DNA from: Gemmatimonadota bacterium
GTDB taxonomy: Bacteria; Gemmatimonadota; Gemmatimonadetes; Gemmatimonadales; Gemmatimonadaceae
DNA length: 13,182 bases
Assembly (NCBI GenBank): GCA_028287205.1
Contig: JAQBQC010000008.1
Span: 1 to 13,182 of the forward strand
Reading direction: 5' to 3'
The notes below the pieces were generated by a model, which saw only the letters and a list, made by a program, of their open reading frames with translations, was not told the DNA's origin and did not search any database. Shown one piece after another: positions 7,785 to 13,182 of this stretch (within the stretch, counting starts at the first letter, position 1; every line of letters begins with the position of its first letter). The translations under genes were made by a program, and so were the position numbers.

Positions 7785-7805
7785 CATCTACCTGGGTGAT
7801 AGATG
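7785..7805. promoter_or_regulatory. Operator-like palindrome at the predicted transcription start
   Basis: CATCTA (7785-7790) and TAGATG (7800-7805) form a perfect 6-base inverted repeat around nine central bases, at the predicted start point of the promoter at 7748-7776. Half-sites centred 15 bases apart can suit a dimeric regulator. No specific regulator family is recognised. Confidence 0.35.
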
Positions 7806-7846
7806 TATCGACGCGCCCGATTCGGTCAGTATTCGCGCCCTGACGA

Positions 7847-7915
7847 GCAGCGTCATCTCTGACCAACAACATCACTGGAGATCGCTGCCACACGGGACAA
7901 CGTATCGCGTTGCCC
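7847..7915 (+). ncRNA. Structured 5' leader with two consecutive hairpins
   Basis: First hairpin: GCAGCG (7847-7852) and ATCTC (7855-7859) pair with GAGAT (7878-7882) and CGCTGC (7883-7888), eleven pairs with a 2-base bulge and an 18-base loop. Second hairpin: GGG (7894-7896) and CAACG (7898-7902) pair with CGTTG (7908-7912) and CCC (7913-7915), eight pairs with a one-base bulge and the loop TATCG. Both lie upstream of AGGAG (7932-7936), which is five bases before the ATG at 7942. It does not match a riboswitch class that I recognise; it could be a post-transcriptional control element, for example thermosensitive. Confidence 0.35.
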
Positions 7916-7941
7916 CCTCCTTCCATGCGTCAGGAGTCTTC

Positions 7942-8949
7942 ATGCAGTTCCGTCTTCTCGTTCCCGCGTGCTCTTCGTTGTCGCCCAAAATCGGACGGAC
8001 GGCCGCATTCGCTGCGGTCATCATGCTCAGCACCTTCGCCGCCGCGTGCGGAAACCGCGATGTCAGCTCCCCCAACTCGCTCGCGAACATCGTTGTCACG
8101 CCGAGCCCGCAGCTCCTGCCGCCGGGCGGCACCGCGCAGTTCATGGCTTCCGGCACCGATGGAGCCGGCAATCCCATGTCGATCACCCCAACGTGGACCG
8201 TCGTGAACGGCGGCGGCACCGTCGATGCCGCCTCCGGGTTGTTCACGGCTGGCTCGGTCACGGGCACATACACCGGAAGCGTGAAAGCGAGCAGCAATGG
8301 GAAATTCGGCGTGGCGACGGTCATCGTGTCGTCCGCCGCGCCGGTTCCGGTTGCCAATCTCGCCACGGCGGCGCCGAACGGAATCATGGCCGGCACGGCG
8401 GTGACGTGCGTGACGGACGGTACGATCAACGCAAATGTCTCCGTCAGCCCGGGAAACACCATCACGGGCTTTGGTCCGTGCGTGATCACCGGTGTTCAGC
8501 ACCTCGGCGATGCGGTTGCGCTGCAGGCGCAGAATGATCTGACCGCCGCGTACAATACGCTTGCCGGGCTTCCGTGCGACGCAAACATCGTCGCGAATCT
8601 CGGCGGCACCACCATGCTGCCCGGCGTCTATTGCAGCGGCACCAGCATCGGCGTGACCGGAACAGTGACGCTGGATGGAAACGGCGATGAGAACGCGACA
8701 TTCGTGTTCCAGGCGGGAACCGATCTGACCACCGCCGGCAGCGTCGTGCTCATCAACGGCGCGAAAGCCCGGAACGTGTGGTGGCAGGTCGGCAGCTCAG
8801 CCACCCTCGGAACGTCGTCGCAGTGGAAGGGGAATATCGTCGCCCTGACGAGCATCACCCTCGTCGACAATGCCACGCTGGTCGGGCGCGCGCTGGCTCG
8901 CAATGGGGCAGTGAGCCTCGGAAGCTTCAACAGCATCGTACTGCCGTAG
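7942..8949 (+). CDS. Lipoprotein with Ig-like domain and DUF3494 ice-binding-type domain
   Basis: Predicted envelope-anchored protein of 335 residues. The start at ATG 7942 is supported by AGGAG five bases upstream. A rather long signal sequence ends in a lipobox-like FAAAC with C36. Residues about 48-130 resemble a bacterial Ig-like (BIG2) domain (LANIVVTPSPQLLPPGGTAQF, ending VATVIV). Residues about 139-333 match the DUF3494 / ice-binding-protein family: NANVSVSPGNTITGF, AVALQAQNDLTAAYN, GVYCSG, the repeat-like LTTAGSVVLINGA, WWQVGSSATLG, and GRALARNGAVSL. This fold is a right-handed beta-solenoid; characterised members bind ice, but many relatives in mesophiles are untested and may be adhesins. 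Four cysteines (156, 180, 212, 231) lie in this domain and could form disulfides after export. It is monocistronic, with its own promoter and leader, and ends in a shared hairpin. Domain identity is firm; ice binding is not proven. Confidence 0.88.
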   Translation: MQFRLLVPACSSLSPKIGRTAAFAAVIMLSTFAAACGNRDVSSPNSLANIVVTPSPQLLPPGGTAQFMASGTDGAGNPMSITPTWTVVNGGGTVDAASGLFTAGSVTGTYTGSVKASSNGKFGVATVIVSSAAPVPVANLATAAPNGIMAGTAVTCVTDGTINANVSVSPGNTITGFGPCVITGVQHLGDAVALQAQNDLTAAYNTLAGLPCDANIVANLGGTTMLPGVYCSGTSIGVTGTVTLDGNGDENATFVFQAGTDLTTAGSVVLINGAKARNVWWQVGSSATLGTSSQWKGNIVALTSITLVDNATLVGRALARNGAVSLGSFNSIVLP

Positions 8950-8956
8950 TGCTTTG

Positions 8957-8997
8957 ATCGAGGTGGCGTTCGCTCAGAACCGGAACGCCACCTTGAT
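8957..8997. terminator. Bidirectional hairpin between convergent genes
   Basis: AGGTGGCGTTC (8961-8971) and GAACGCCACCT (8983-8993) form a perfect 11-base stem around an 11-base loop. The stem extends to 15 pairs (8957-8971 with 8983-8997) with one G-U pair. It lies eight bases after the lipoprotein stop on the plus strand. On the minus strand its first arm is the last codons of the dehydrogenase gene, and the dehydrogenase stop (8974-8976) sits in the loop. There is no long T tract on either side, so termination may be only partial. Confidence 0.65.
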
Positions 8998-10191
8998 GCT
9001 CTCCCCGCCCGCCTTGTTCGATGCCGTCTCGAGCGCCTTGCGATACTCGCCGAGCGCGAAGGTATGGGTGAGTAGCCCAGCGATCGGTGCCGCTCCGCTG
9101 CCGATGAGTGCGGCCGCCTCCGCGAACGCGCCCTCGCTGGCGCTCGCGTGCACCGGCGAGCCGTAGCAGAGCGAGCCGCGCACCGTCAGCTCCTTGAGCC
9201 AGAGCGGCGTCCAGTCGAGCCCATTCATCGTGCTCGAGTTGCCGAGCAGCACGATCGTGCCGCCCGCGCGCGTGACACGCATGGCGTCGTCCATTCCGCG
9301 CGCGCCGCCAATGCACACGAACGTTCTGTCGAAGCCGCCCACGCCCACCGGCTTCCCGATGATCGGCTTCAGCAGTCGCGTGCCTCCCGCATCGGCGAGC
9401 GCCTTCGTGTAGTCGCCGCGCGCGGGCACGACCTCCGCCGCACCAAGCCGGCTCGCGTGCGCGCGCTGCGCGTCGTAGCGCGCGAGCGCCGTGATGTGAG
9501 CGCCGGGCGCGAGCGCGTGAAGCGCCGCGATGGTGAGCAGTCCGATCGATCCCGCGCCGATCACCAGCACGCGCTCACCCTTGGCGGGCAGATTCGCGCG
9601 CACCGCGTGCACCGAGCACGCGAAGGGCTCGATGAGCACCGCCGCCTCGTCCACCATCGTATCGGGAACGTGCACGAGCTGATCCTCGTGCGCGACGAAC
9701 TCCTCGCCCCAGCTTCCGCCGAGCCCGCGCGTCGTGCCGATCAGCATCCCCGGCGCGATGTCGCCATCGGTGAAGTGCGCGCAGCGCGAGTGGTGTCCAC
9801 TCTCGCACGGAGCGCAGCGTGTCGCGATTCCGCGCGGCTCGCAGCAGAGCAGGGGGTTGGCGGTCACGCGCGCGCCGACGCCCACCTTGCTCACGCCGCT
9901 CCCGACCGCGATCACCTCGCCCACGTTCTCGTGGCCCAGCACGAACGGGAACGAGGAGAATGGCGATGTCGAAGGGCTCGCGCCCAGCGAGATGACGTTC
10001 AGGTCGCTGCCGCAGATGCCGCCGAGCCGCGTGCGGATGCGCACCCATCGCTCGCTGGGCAGAGCGGGCTGCTCGATGTCCGTGTAGCGCGTGCACGCGA
10101 GCGCGCCGGTGTAGAAGCGCGGCGAGATCTTTCCGGCGGCGAGCGTAGCGAGATAGGTCGGGATCGGGGCGGCGAAGCGGATCGCCTTCAC
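8974..10191 (-). CDS. Zinc-dependent medium-chain dehydrogenase (alcohol dehydrogenase-like)
   Basis: NAD(P)-dependent oxidoreductase of the MDR superfamily, 405 residues, slightly longer than the usual 340-380 because the N-terminal part before the zinc site is extended. Catalytic zinc ligands are visible: C60 in GGICGSD, H87-E88 in GHENVGEV and E189 in IEPFACSVHAV. The structural zinc lobe has C116/C117, C126, C129 and C137. The Rossmann motif is VIGAGSIG (about 210-217). The GTG at 10191 is the start because it overlaps the lipid kinase stop as GTGA and gives a family-like beginning (KAIRFAAPI). It is the last gene of the four-gene lipid-type operon. A role in reducing a keto intermediate or oxidising an alcohol of that pathway is inferred from context only. 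Threonine 3-dehydrogenase is an alternative, because that enzyme can neighbour 2-amino-3-ketobutyrate ligases, but its signature motifs are not seen. Confidence 0.88.
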   Translation of the reverse strand: MKAIRFAAPIPTYLATLAAGKISPRFYTGALACTRYTDIEQPALPSERWVRIRTRLGGICGSDLNVISLGASPSTSPFSSFPFVLGHENVGEVIAVGSGVSKVGVGARVTANPLLCCEPRGIATRCAPCESGHHSRCAHFTDGDIAPGMLIGTTRGLGGSWGEEFVAHEDQLVHVPDTMVDEAAVLIEPFACSVHAVRANLPAKGERVLVIGAGSIGLLTIAALHALAPGAHITALARYDAQRAHASRLGAAEVVPARGDYTKALADAGGTRLLKPIIGKPVGVGGFDRTFVCIGGARGMDDAMRVTRAGGTIVLLGNSSTMNGLDWTPLWLKELTVRGSLCYGSPVHASASEGAFAEAAALIGSGAAPIAGLLTHTFALGEYRKALETASNKAGGESIKVAFRF

Positions 10192-11105
10192 ACCGTCACG
10201 CTCATCGACTTCGTCGTGGGCGCCGCGACGCGCAGCGCTCCCGGAATGCACGAGATCTCGATCGTCGACGACTTCGCCGTGTTGTACTCGCCATCGGTCT
10301 CGTACGCCGGTGGCGCGCTGAACTTCAGTGTGAACTTCGACGCCTGCTCGGACAGCACCAGCGGATTGCGCACGTGCCTTCCACTCGGCGCCGCCGCCAG
10401 CATCGAGATGCGCGTGAACGGCGGCGCATCGAGAATGGAGATCGCGTCGAGCTTGCCGTCGTTGATGCGAGCGTCCGGCGCGATCTGGAACATCCCTCCG
10501 AAGTTGCGCCCGTTCGCGATGATGAGCATGAGATGCGCGCGCGATCCGCGCGCCACCGATTCCGTCGTGATGTCGATCGGCATGCCGCGGAACTTGAAGA
10601 GCTGCCGCAGCGCGGCGCTGAGGTAGAGCAGGTCGCCGGTGACGAGCGGGATGTTCTCGAGGTCGTCGAGCACCGCGATGTCGAACCCGAACCCGGTCAC
10701 GTTGAGAAAGTAGCGATCCTCGATCTGTCCCACATCGACCATCGTCTCGGCGCCCTCCGCCACGAGCCGGGCGGTGGCGGCGATGTCGCGCGCGGGGGCG
10801 CCGACGGTCTTGGCGAAGTCGTTCCCGGTGCCGGCGGCGAGGAGCGCGAGCCGGCAGTCGGCGCCAGAGGAGAGAATCGCGTTCGCCGCGTTGCTCCACG
10901 TGCCGTCGCCGCCGCACGCGACGATCGTCGTCGCCCCGTTATGCAGCGCGAGCGCCGCGAGGCGCCTCTCGTCGCCCGGGCGCTCGGTGAGCTGCACGTC
11001 GGTGACGCCGACGGCAGCGAATGTCTTGCGAATGTCAGGGAGTAAACGCGAACCCCGCCCCCTTCCGGAGGCGGGGTTCACGATCACCGTGATGCGATCG
11101 TTCAT
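10188..11105 (-). CDS. Diacylglycerol/sphingoid-base kinase family lipid kinase
   Basis: ATP-dependent lipid kinase of the DAGK catalytic/LCB5 family (YegS, DgkB, sphingosine kinase and ceramide kinase relatives). It has 305 residues, typical of bacterial members. Family motifs appear in order: VIVNPASGRGRG (8-18), the nucleotide-binding GGDGT (65-69), AAGTGNDFAK (91-99), FGGMFQIAPDARINDGKLD (202-220) and the late DGE (271-273). There is no signal peptide or clear membrane helix, so it acts at the cytoplasmic membrane face. ATG 11105 overlaps the preceding stop as ATGA; a longer frame to 11168 exists, but its 21 extra residues lie in the neighbour's coding sequence and precede the conserved first strand. 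Sitting in an operon with a serine palmitoyltransferase-like enzyme, it may phosphorylate a sphingoid base or ceramide rather than diacylglycerol. The family is sure; the substrate is inferred. Confidence 0.92.
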   Translation of the reverse strand: MNDRITVIVNPASGRGRGSRLLPDIRKTFAAVGVTDVQLTERPGDERRLAALALHNGATTIVACGGDGTWSNAANAILSSGADCRLALLAAGTGNDFAKTVGAPARDIAATARLVAEGAETMVDVGQIEDRYFLNVTGFGFDIAVLDDLENIPLVTGDLLYLSAALRQLFKFRGMPIDITTESVARGSRAHLMLIIANGRNFGGMFQIAPDARINDGKLDAISILDAPPFTRISMLAAAPSGRHVRNPLVLSEQASKFTLKFSAPPAYETDGEYNTAKSSTIEISCIPGALRVAAPTTKSMSVTV

Positions 11106-11794
11106 CGACGCGCGTAGGAGGCCAGCGTCTGCAGCGGGTGGAAAGTCTGGAGCCCGTTCTTCATCCACAGCTCGCGGAACGGCGTGAAGTCCACGTCCCA
11201 GTCCTCGACCAGTCCCGTCATCGCCTGCGAGTGGATCGTGATGCCGCCGCGCTCCTCTTCGTTCTCGGAGAACTGCCCCGCCATCATGATCGTGGAGGTG
11301 TATGCGCCCTCCTCATCGTTCATGAACGCCTGGTAGCGATGATCGACGTTCGACCACTCGTGCTCCGTCACGCGCATGTCGACGATCGGCTCGCCGCGAT
11401 CGGTCGCGTGGATCGTGATGTGGCCGTCGCCGCGCTCCCACGTGAGCGAGATGTCCTGCATGTAGTGCGGCAGGTGCCAGCGCTCGATCGCATGCTCGCG
11501 CGACTCGCGCGTCGTGGTCGCGAGACGGAACGGGAAGAAGGCGGAGCGGGGCATCGGCACGCCGGGCTCGACTCGCGGCGACACGAGGATCGAGAGAATC
11601 AGCTCGCCGTAGTCGCCGACCGGGCTGTCGTGAAAGTCGAATGCCATCACCGAGAGCACGCTCGAGCCGTGATGTGGCTCGATCGGCTGCAGCTCGGGAG
11701 GCAGGATCGCGCGCGCGTTCTCCGTCGGGAACTCGAAGAAGCCGCCGATCGCATCACGAAAGTGGTACTGCACCATGCCGTCAGAATTGCTCAT
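11102..11794 (-). CDS. Acetoacetate decarboxylase-fold protein lacking the Schiff-base lysine
   Basis: A 230-residue cytosolic protein that resembles the acetoacetate decarboxylase (ADC) superfamily: an early FFEFPTENARAILPPEL segment, the conserved Y-x-E (E64 in GDYGELILSILV), and a central LPHYMQDISL that aligns by eye with the GxPKKLADI region of true decarboxylases. In that region the two lysines are replaced by H110-Y111. The only lysine in the whole protein is K212 near the C-terminus. The amine-based decarboxylation mechanism is therefore unlikely, and the protein is better called an ADC-like enzyme or binding protein of unknown reaction. ATG 11794 overlaps the PLP-enzyme stop as ATGA, with GAGGG nine bases upstream. 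Its position between a decarboxylating condensing enzyme and a lipid kinase suggests it handles a keto-lipid intermediate (inference). The fold assignment is moderately confident. Confidence 0.7.
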   Translation of the reverse strand: MSNSDGMVQYHFRDAIGGFFEFPTENARAILPPELQPIEPHHGSSVLSVMAFDFHDSPVGDYGELILSILVSPRVEPGVPMPRSAFFPFRLATTTRESREHAIERWHLPHYMQDISLTWERGDGHITIHATDRGEPIVDMRVTEHEWSNVDHRYQAFMNDEEGAYTSTIMMAGQFSENEEERGGITIHSQAMTGLVEDWDVDFTPFRELWMKNGLQTFHPLQTLASYARR

Positions 11795-13068
11795 ACAAGT
11801 ATTCCCTCATCACGAAGTACGCGGGCGAGAATGCTCACGCCCTCGTCGAGCTGTTCAATGGTGTGCGATGACGACACCGAGACGCGGAAGCGCGACCGGT
11901 GCTTGGCGACCGCAGGATAGATGATCGGCTGCAAATAGAGACCCGCCTTGAGCAGCTTGTGGCCGAGCTCGAAGATCCGGCGGTCGTTGCGCACCATGAT
12001 CGGGAAGATCTGCGACGTCGCATCGCCGACATCGACGCCTTCCTCCTCGAGCCGGCCGCGCATGTAGGCGACGTTCGACCAGAGCTTGTCGCGCAGCTCG
12101 GGCTCGGCGATCGCGAGCTCGAGCGCCTTGAGCACGCCAGCCGCGACCACCGGCGACAGCGCGCAGGAGAACACGCGTGAGCGCGCGAACCCCTTCAAGT
12201 AGTTGTACAGATTCTGCGAGCCGGCGACGTAGCCGCCCTGTCCGCCGAGCGCCTTCGAGAACGTGCCGATGTGAACGTCGACCTCATCCTCGAGCCCGAA
12301 CTTCTCCGCCACGCCCCGTCCATTCGCGCCATACACGAACGCCGAGTGCGCCTCGTCGAGCAGAATGCGCGCGCCGTACTTCTTCGCGACCGCGACGAGC
12401 TCGGGAAGCGGGCACTCGTCACCATCCATCGAGTACACGCCCTCGATGGCGACGAGCTTCTTCCCCGTCGTCTGCTTCAGCTTCTTCTCGAGATCCGCCG
12501 GATTGTTGTGGCGGAAGAAGCGCACGTTCGCCTTCGAGAGAATCGCGCCGTCGACGATGCTCGCGTGCGCGTTCTGGTCCGCGATGATCCAGTCGCCCGG
12601 ACGCATGAGCGCCGAGATCATCCCGACGTTCGTGCTGTAGCCGGTGGGGAACACCATCACCGCTTCCTTCTTCTTGAAGCGGGCGAGCGCAGCCTCGAGC
12701 TCCATGTGCACATCCATCGTGCCGCTCAGGATGGGCGAGCCCGCTGCTCCAAGTCCGTACTTATCCAGCGCTGCCTTCCCCGCCTCGATCACTTCGCGGC
12801 GATAGGACAGGCCGAGATAGTTGTAAGAGGATAGATTGACGAGCTTGACGTGATTGTGGTGCAATCCTTCCGTCAGGTCGACCGTGCCGCTGGGCGGCGT
12901 CGACATTGCCTGTGCGAAGAGGTAGTAGCCCTCCGGCACCGCCTGATTGAACCACTCGTTGTAAGGCTCGAGAATCGAAAACGGGTCGTCGCTCGACGAG
13001 TAGAAAAAACTGCTGTAATCGTAGTCCAGTGGATTCATGCTCGTCCGCGCTTCGACTCGTGTTGCCAT
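11791..13068 (-). CDS. Serine palmitoyltransferase-like alpha-oxoamine synthase (PLP)
   Basis: PLP enzyme of the alpha-oxoamine synthase family, which condenses an amino acid with an acyl thioester and loses CO2. Members include serine palmitoyltransferase (SPT), BioF, KBL and ALA synthase. It has 425 residues. The PLP lysine is K272 in GTFSKALGGQGGYVAG. The ring-stacking histidine is H168 (QNAHAS), DEAH is at 238-241, and GSPILSGTMDVHMELE is at 110-125. NLSSYNYLGL (78-87) and VYSMDGDECPLPELV (211-225) resemble SPT motifs, and the N-terminal 75-residue extension (DPFSILEPYNEWF, then GYYLFAQAM) is SPT-like rather than KBL-like. The ATG at 13068 is chosen because GGAGG lies six bases upstream; a frame to 13110 exists without such a site. 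It leads a four-gene unit with 4-base overlaps. SPT is favoured by the kinase neighbour; BioF- or KBL-type substrates are not excluded. Confidence 0.85.
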   Translation of the reverse strand: MATRVEARTSMNPLDYDYSSFFYSSSDDPFSILEPYNEWFNQAVPEGYYLFAQAMSTPPSGTVDLTEGLHHNHVKLVNLSSYNYLGLSYRREVIEAGKAALDKYGLGAAGSPILSGTMDVHMELEAALARFKKKEAVMVFPTGYSTNVGMISALMRPGDWIIADQNAHASIVDGAILSKANVRFFRHNNPADLEKKLKQTTGKKLVAIEGVYSMDGDECPLPELVAVAKKYGARILLDEAHSAFVYGANGRGVAEKFGLEDEVDVHIGTFSKALGGQGGYVAGSQNLYNYLKGFARSRVFSCALSPVVAAGVLKALELAIAEPELRDKLWSNVAYMRGRLEEEGVDVGDATSQIFPIMVRNDRRIFELGHKLLKAGLYLQPIIYPAVAKHRSRFRVSVSSSHTIEQLDEGVSILARVLRDEGILV

Positions 13069-13182
13069 TGGTGACCTCCACATGAATGCCGACAGCTCAT
13101 CGCCGTCCACCTTTCGCGCTCACAGCCGAGCTCGCGGCATTGGTCTCGCGCGCACGCTACGCAGCGGCATCTTCTTCATCGT
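13069..13182. other. Upstream end of the window, coding status unresolved
   Basis: Apart from the ribosome site, three incompatible readings are possible. On the minus strand, one frame entering from beyond the window reads DEEDAAA and stops at TAG (13157-13159), which looks like an acidic protein C-terminus and would place another gene before the SPT-like gene. A second minus frame reads an arginine-rich tail and stops at a TGA near 13121. On the plus strand, an ATG at 13082 opens a frame running off the window (MNADSSSPSTF, later RSGIFFIV), which could begin a divergent membrane protein but has no good ribosome site. No promoter is convincing. Confidence 0.2.
13075..13079 (-). promoter_or_regulatory. 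Strong Shine-Dalgarno that fixes the SPT-like start
   Basis: Read on the minus strand this is GGAGG, followed by TCACCA and the ATG at 13068. It is the only strong ribosome site in the operon; the downstream genes rely on stop/start overlaps. Confidence 0.75.

Noticed and set aside
9148..10626. Open frame of 492 codons on the plus strand across the dehydrogenase and lipid kinase
   Set aside because: Antisense to two genes with all family motifs; composition is dominated by Arg, Ala and His.
8974..13068. Reading the PLP enzyme and dehydrogenase as a threonine degradation pair (KBL plus threonine dehydrogenase)
   Set aside because: Not fully excluded, but the PLP enzyme has SPT-like N-terminal motifs, the dehydrogenase lacks threonine dehydrogenase signatures, and a lipid kinase is interposed.

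Overview
The window is GC-rich, densely coded bacterial chromosome. It has many 4-base stop/start overlaps, GTG and TTG starts, lipoprotein-type signal peptides (so probably a diderm envelope) and a serine palmitoyltransferase-like gene. Together these fit a soil-type diderm such as a gemmatimonad or a relative. This lineage guess is an inference, since no rRNA or marker gene is present. I saw no tRNA, rRNA, CRISPR array, insertion sequence or phage gene.

Layout: (1) 1-1266 (+) is the 3' part of a MATE efflux transporter. It converges on (2) a minus-strand unit read from 3497 down to 1483: secreted 1-Cys peroxiredoxin, then a small cytosolic NarL-type histidine kinase, then a LuxR/NarL response regulator. 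An imperfect palindrome built of TCCGTT-like units lies between the two. (3) Divergent from the peroxiredoxin, 3610-7715 (+) is a two-gene glycoside hydrolase operon: a GH3 beta-glucosidase-type lipoprotein and a secreted GH43 enzyme with discoidin-like and fibronectin III domains, joined by an ATGA overlap. (4) 7716-7941 is a 226-base regulatory stretch with a candidate promoter, an operator-like palindrome and a structured leader. It precedes (5) a lipoprotein with an Ig-like domain and a DUF3494 ice-binding-type domain (7942-8949). (6) This gene converges, through a shared hairpin, on a tightly coupled minus-strand operon read from 13068 down to 8974: serine palmitoyltransferase-like PLP enzyme, acetoacetate-decarboxylase-fold protein lacking the Schiff-base lysine, diacylglycerol/sphingoid-base kinase-family lipid kinase, and zinc-dependent medium-chain dehydrogenase. 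Each pair overlaps by exactly four bases.

How the genes work together: the GH3/GH43 pair probably finishes degradation of plant-type oligosaccharides at the cell envelope. The peroxiredoxin/kinase/regulator unit looks like an envelope peroxide-defence gene tied to a two-component system. The last operon is the most interesting. An enzyme that could make a 3-keto long-chain base, a lipid kinase of the family that includes sphingosine and ceramide kinases, an oxidoreductase that could reduce or oxidise an intermediate, and a non-canonical decarboxylase-fold protein together suggest an undescribed sphingolipid-like or amino-ketone lipid pathway. The coupling is directly visible; the pathway is an inference.
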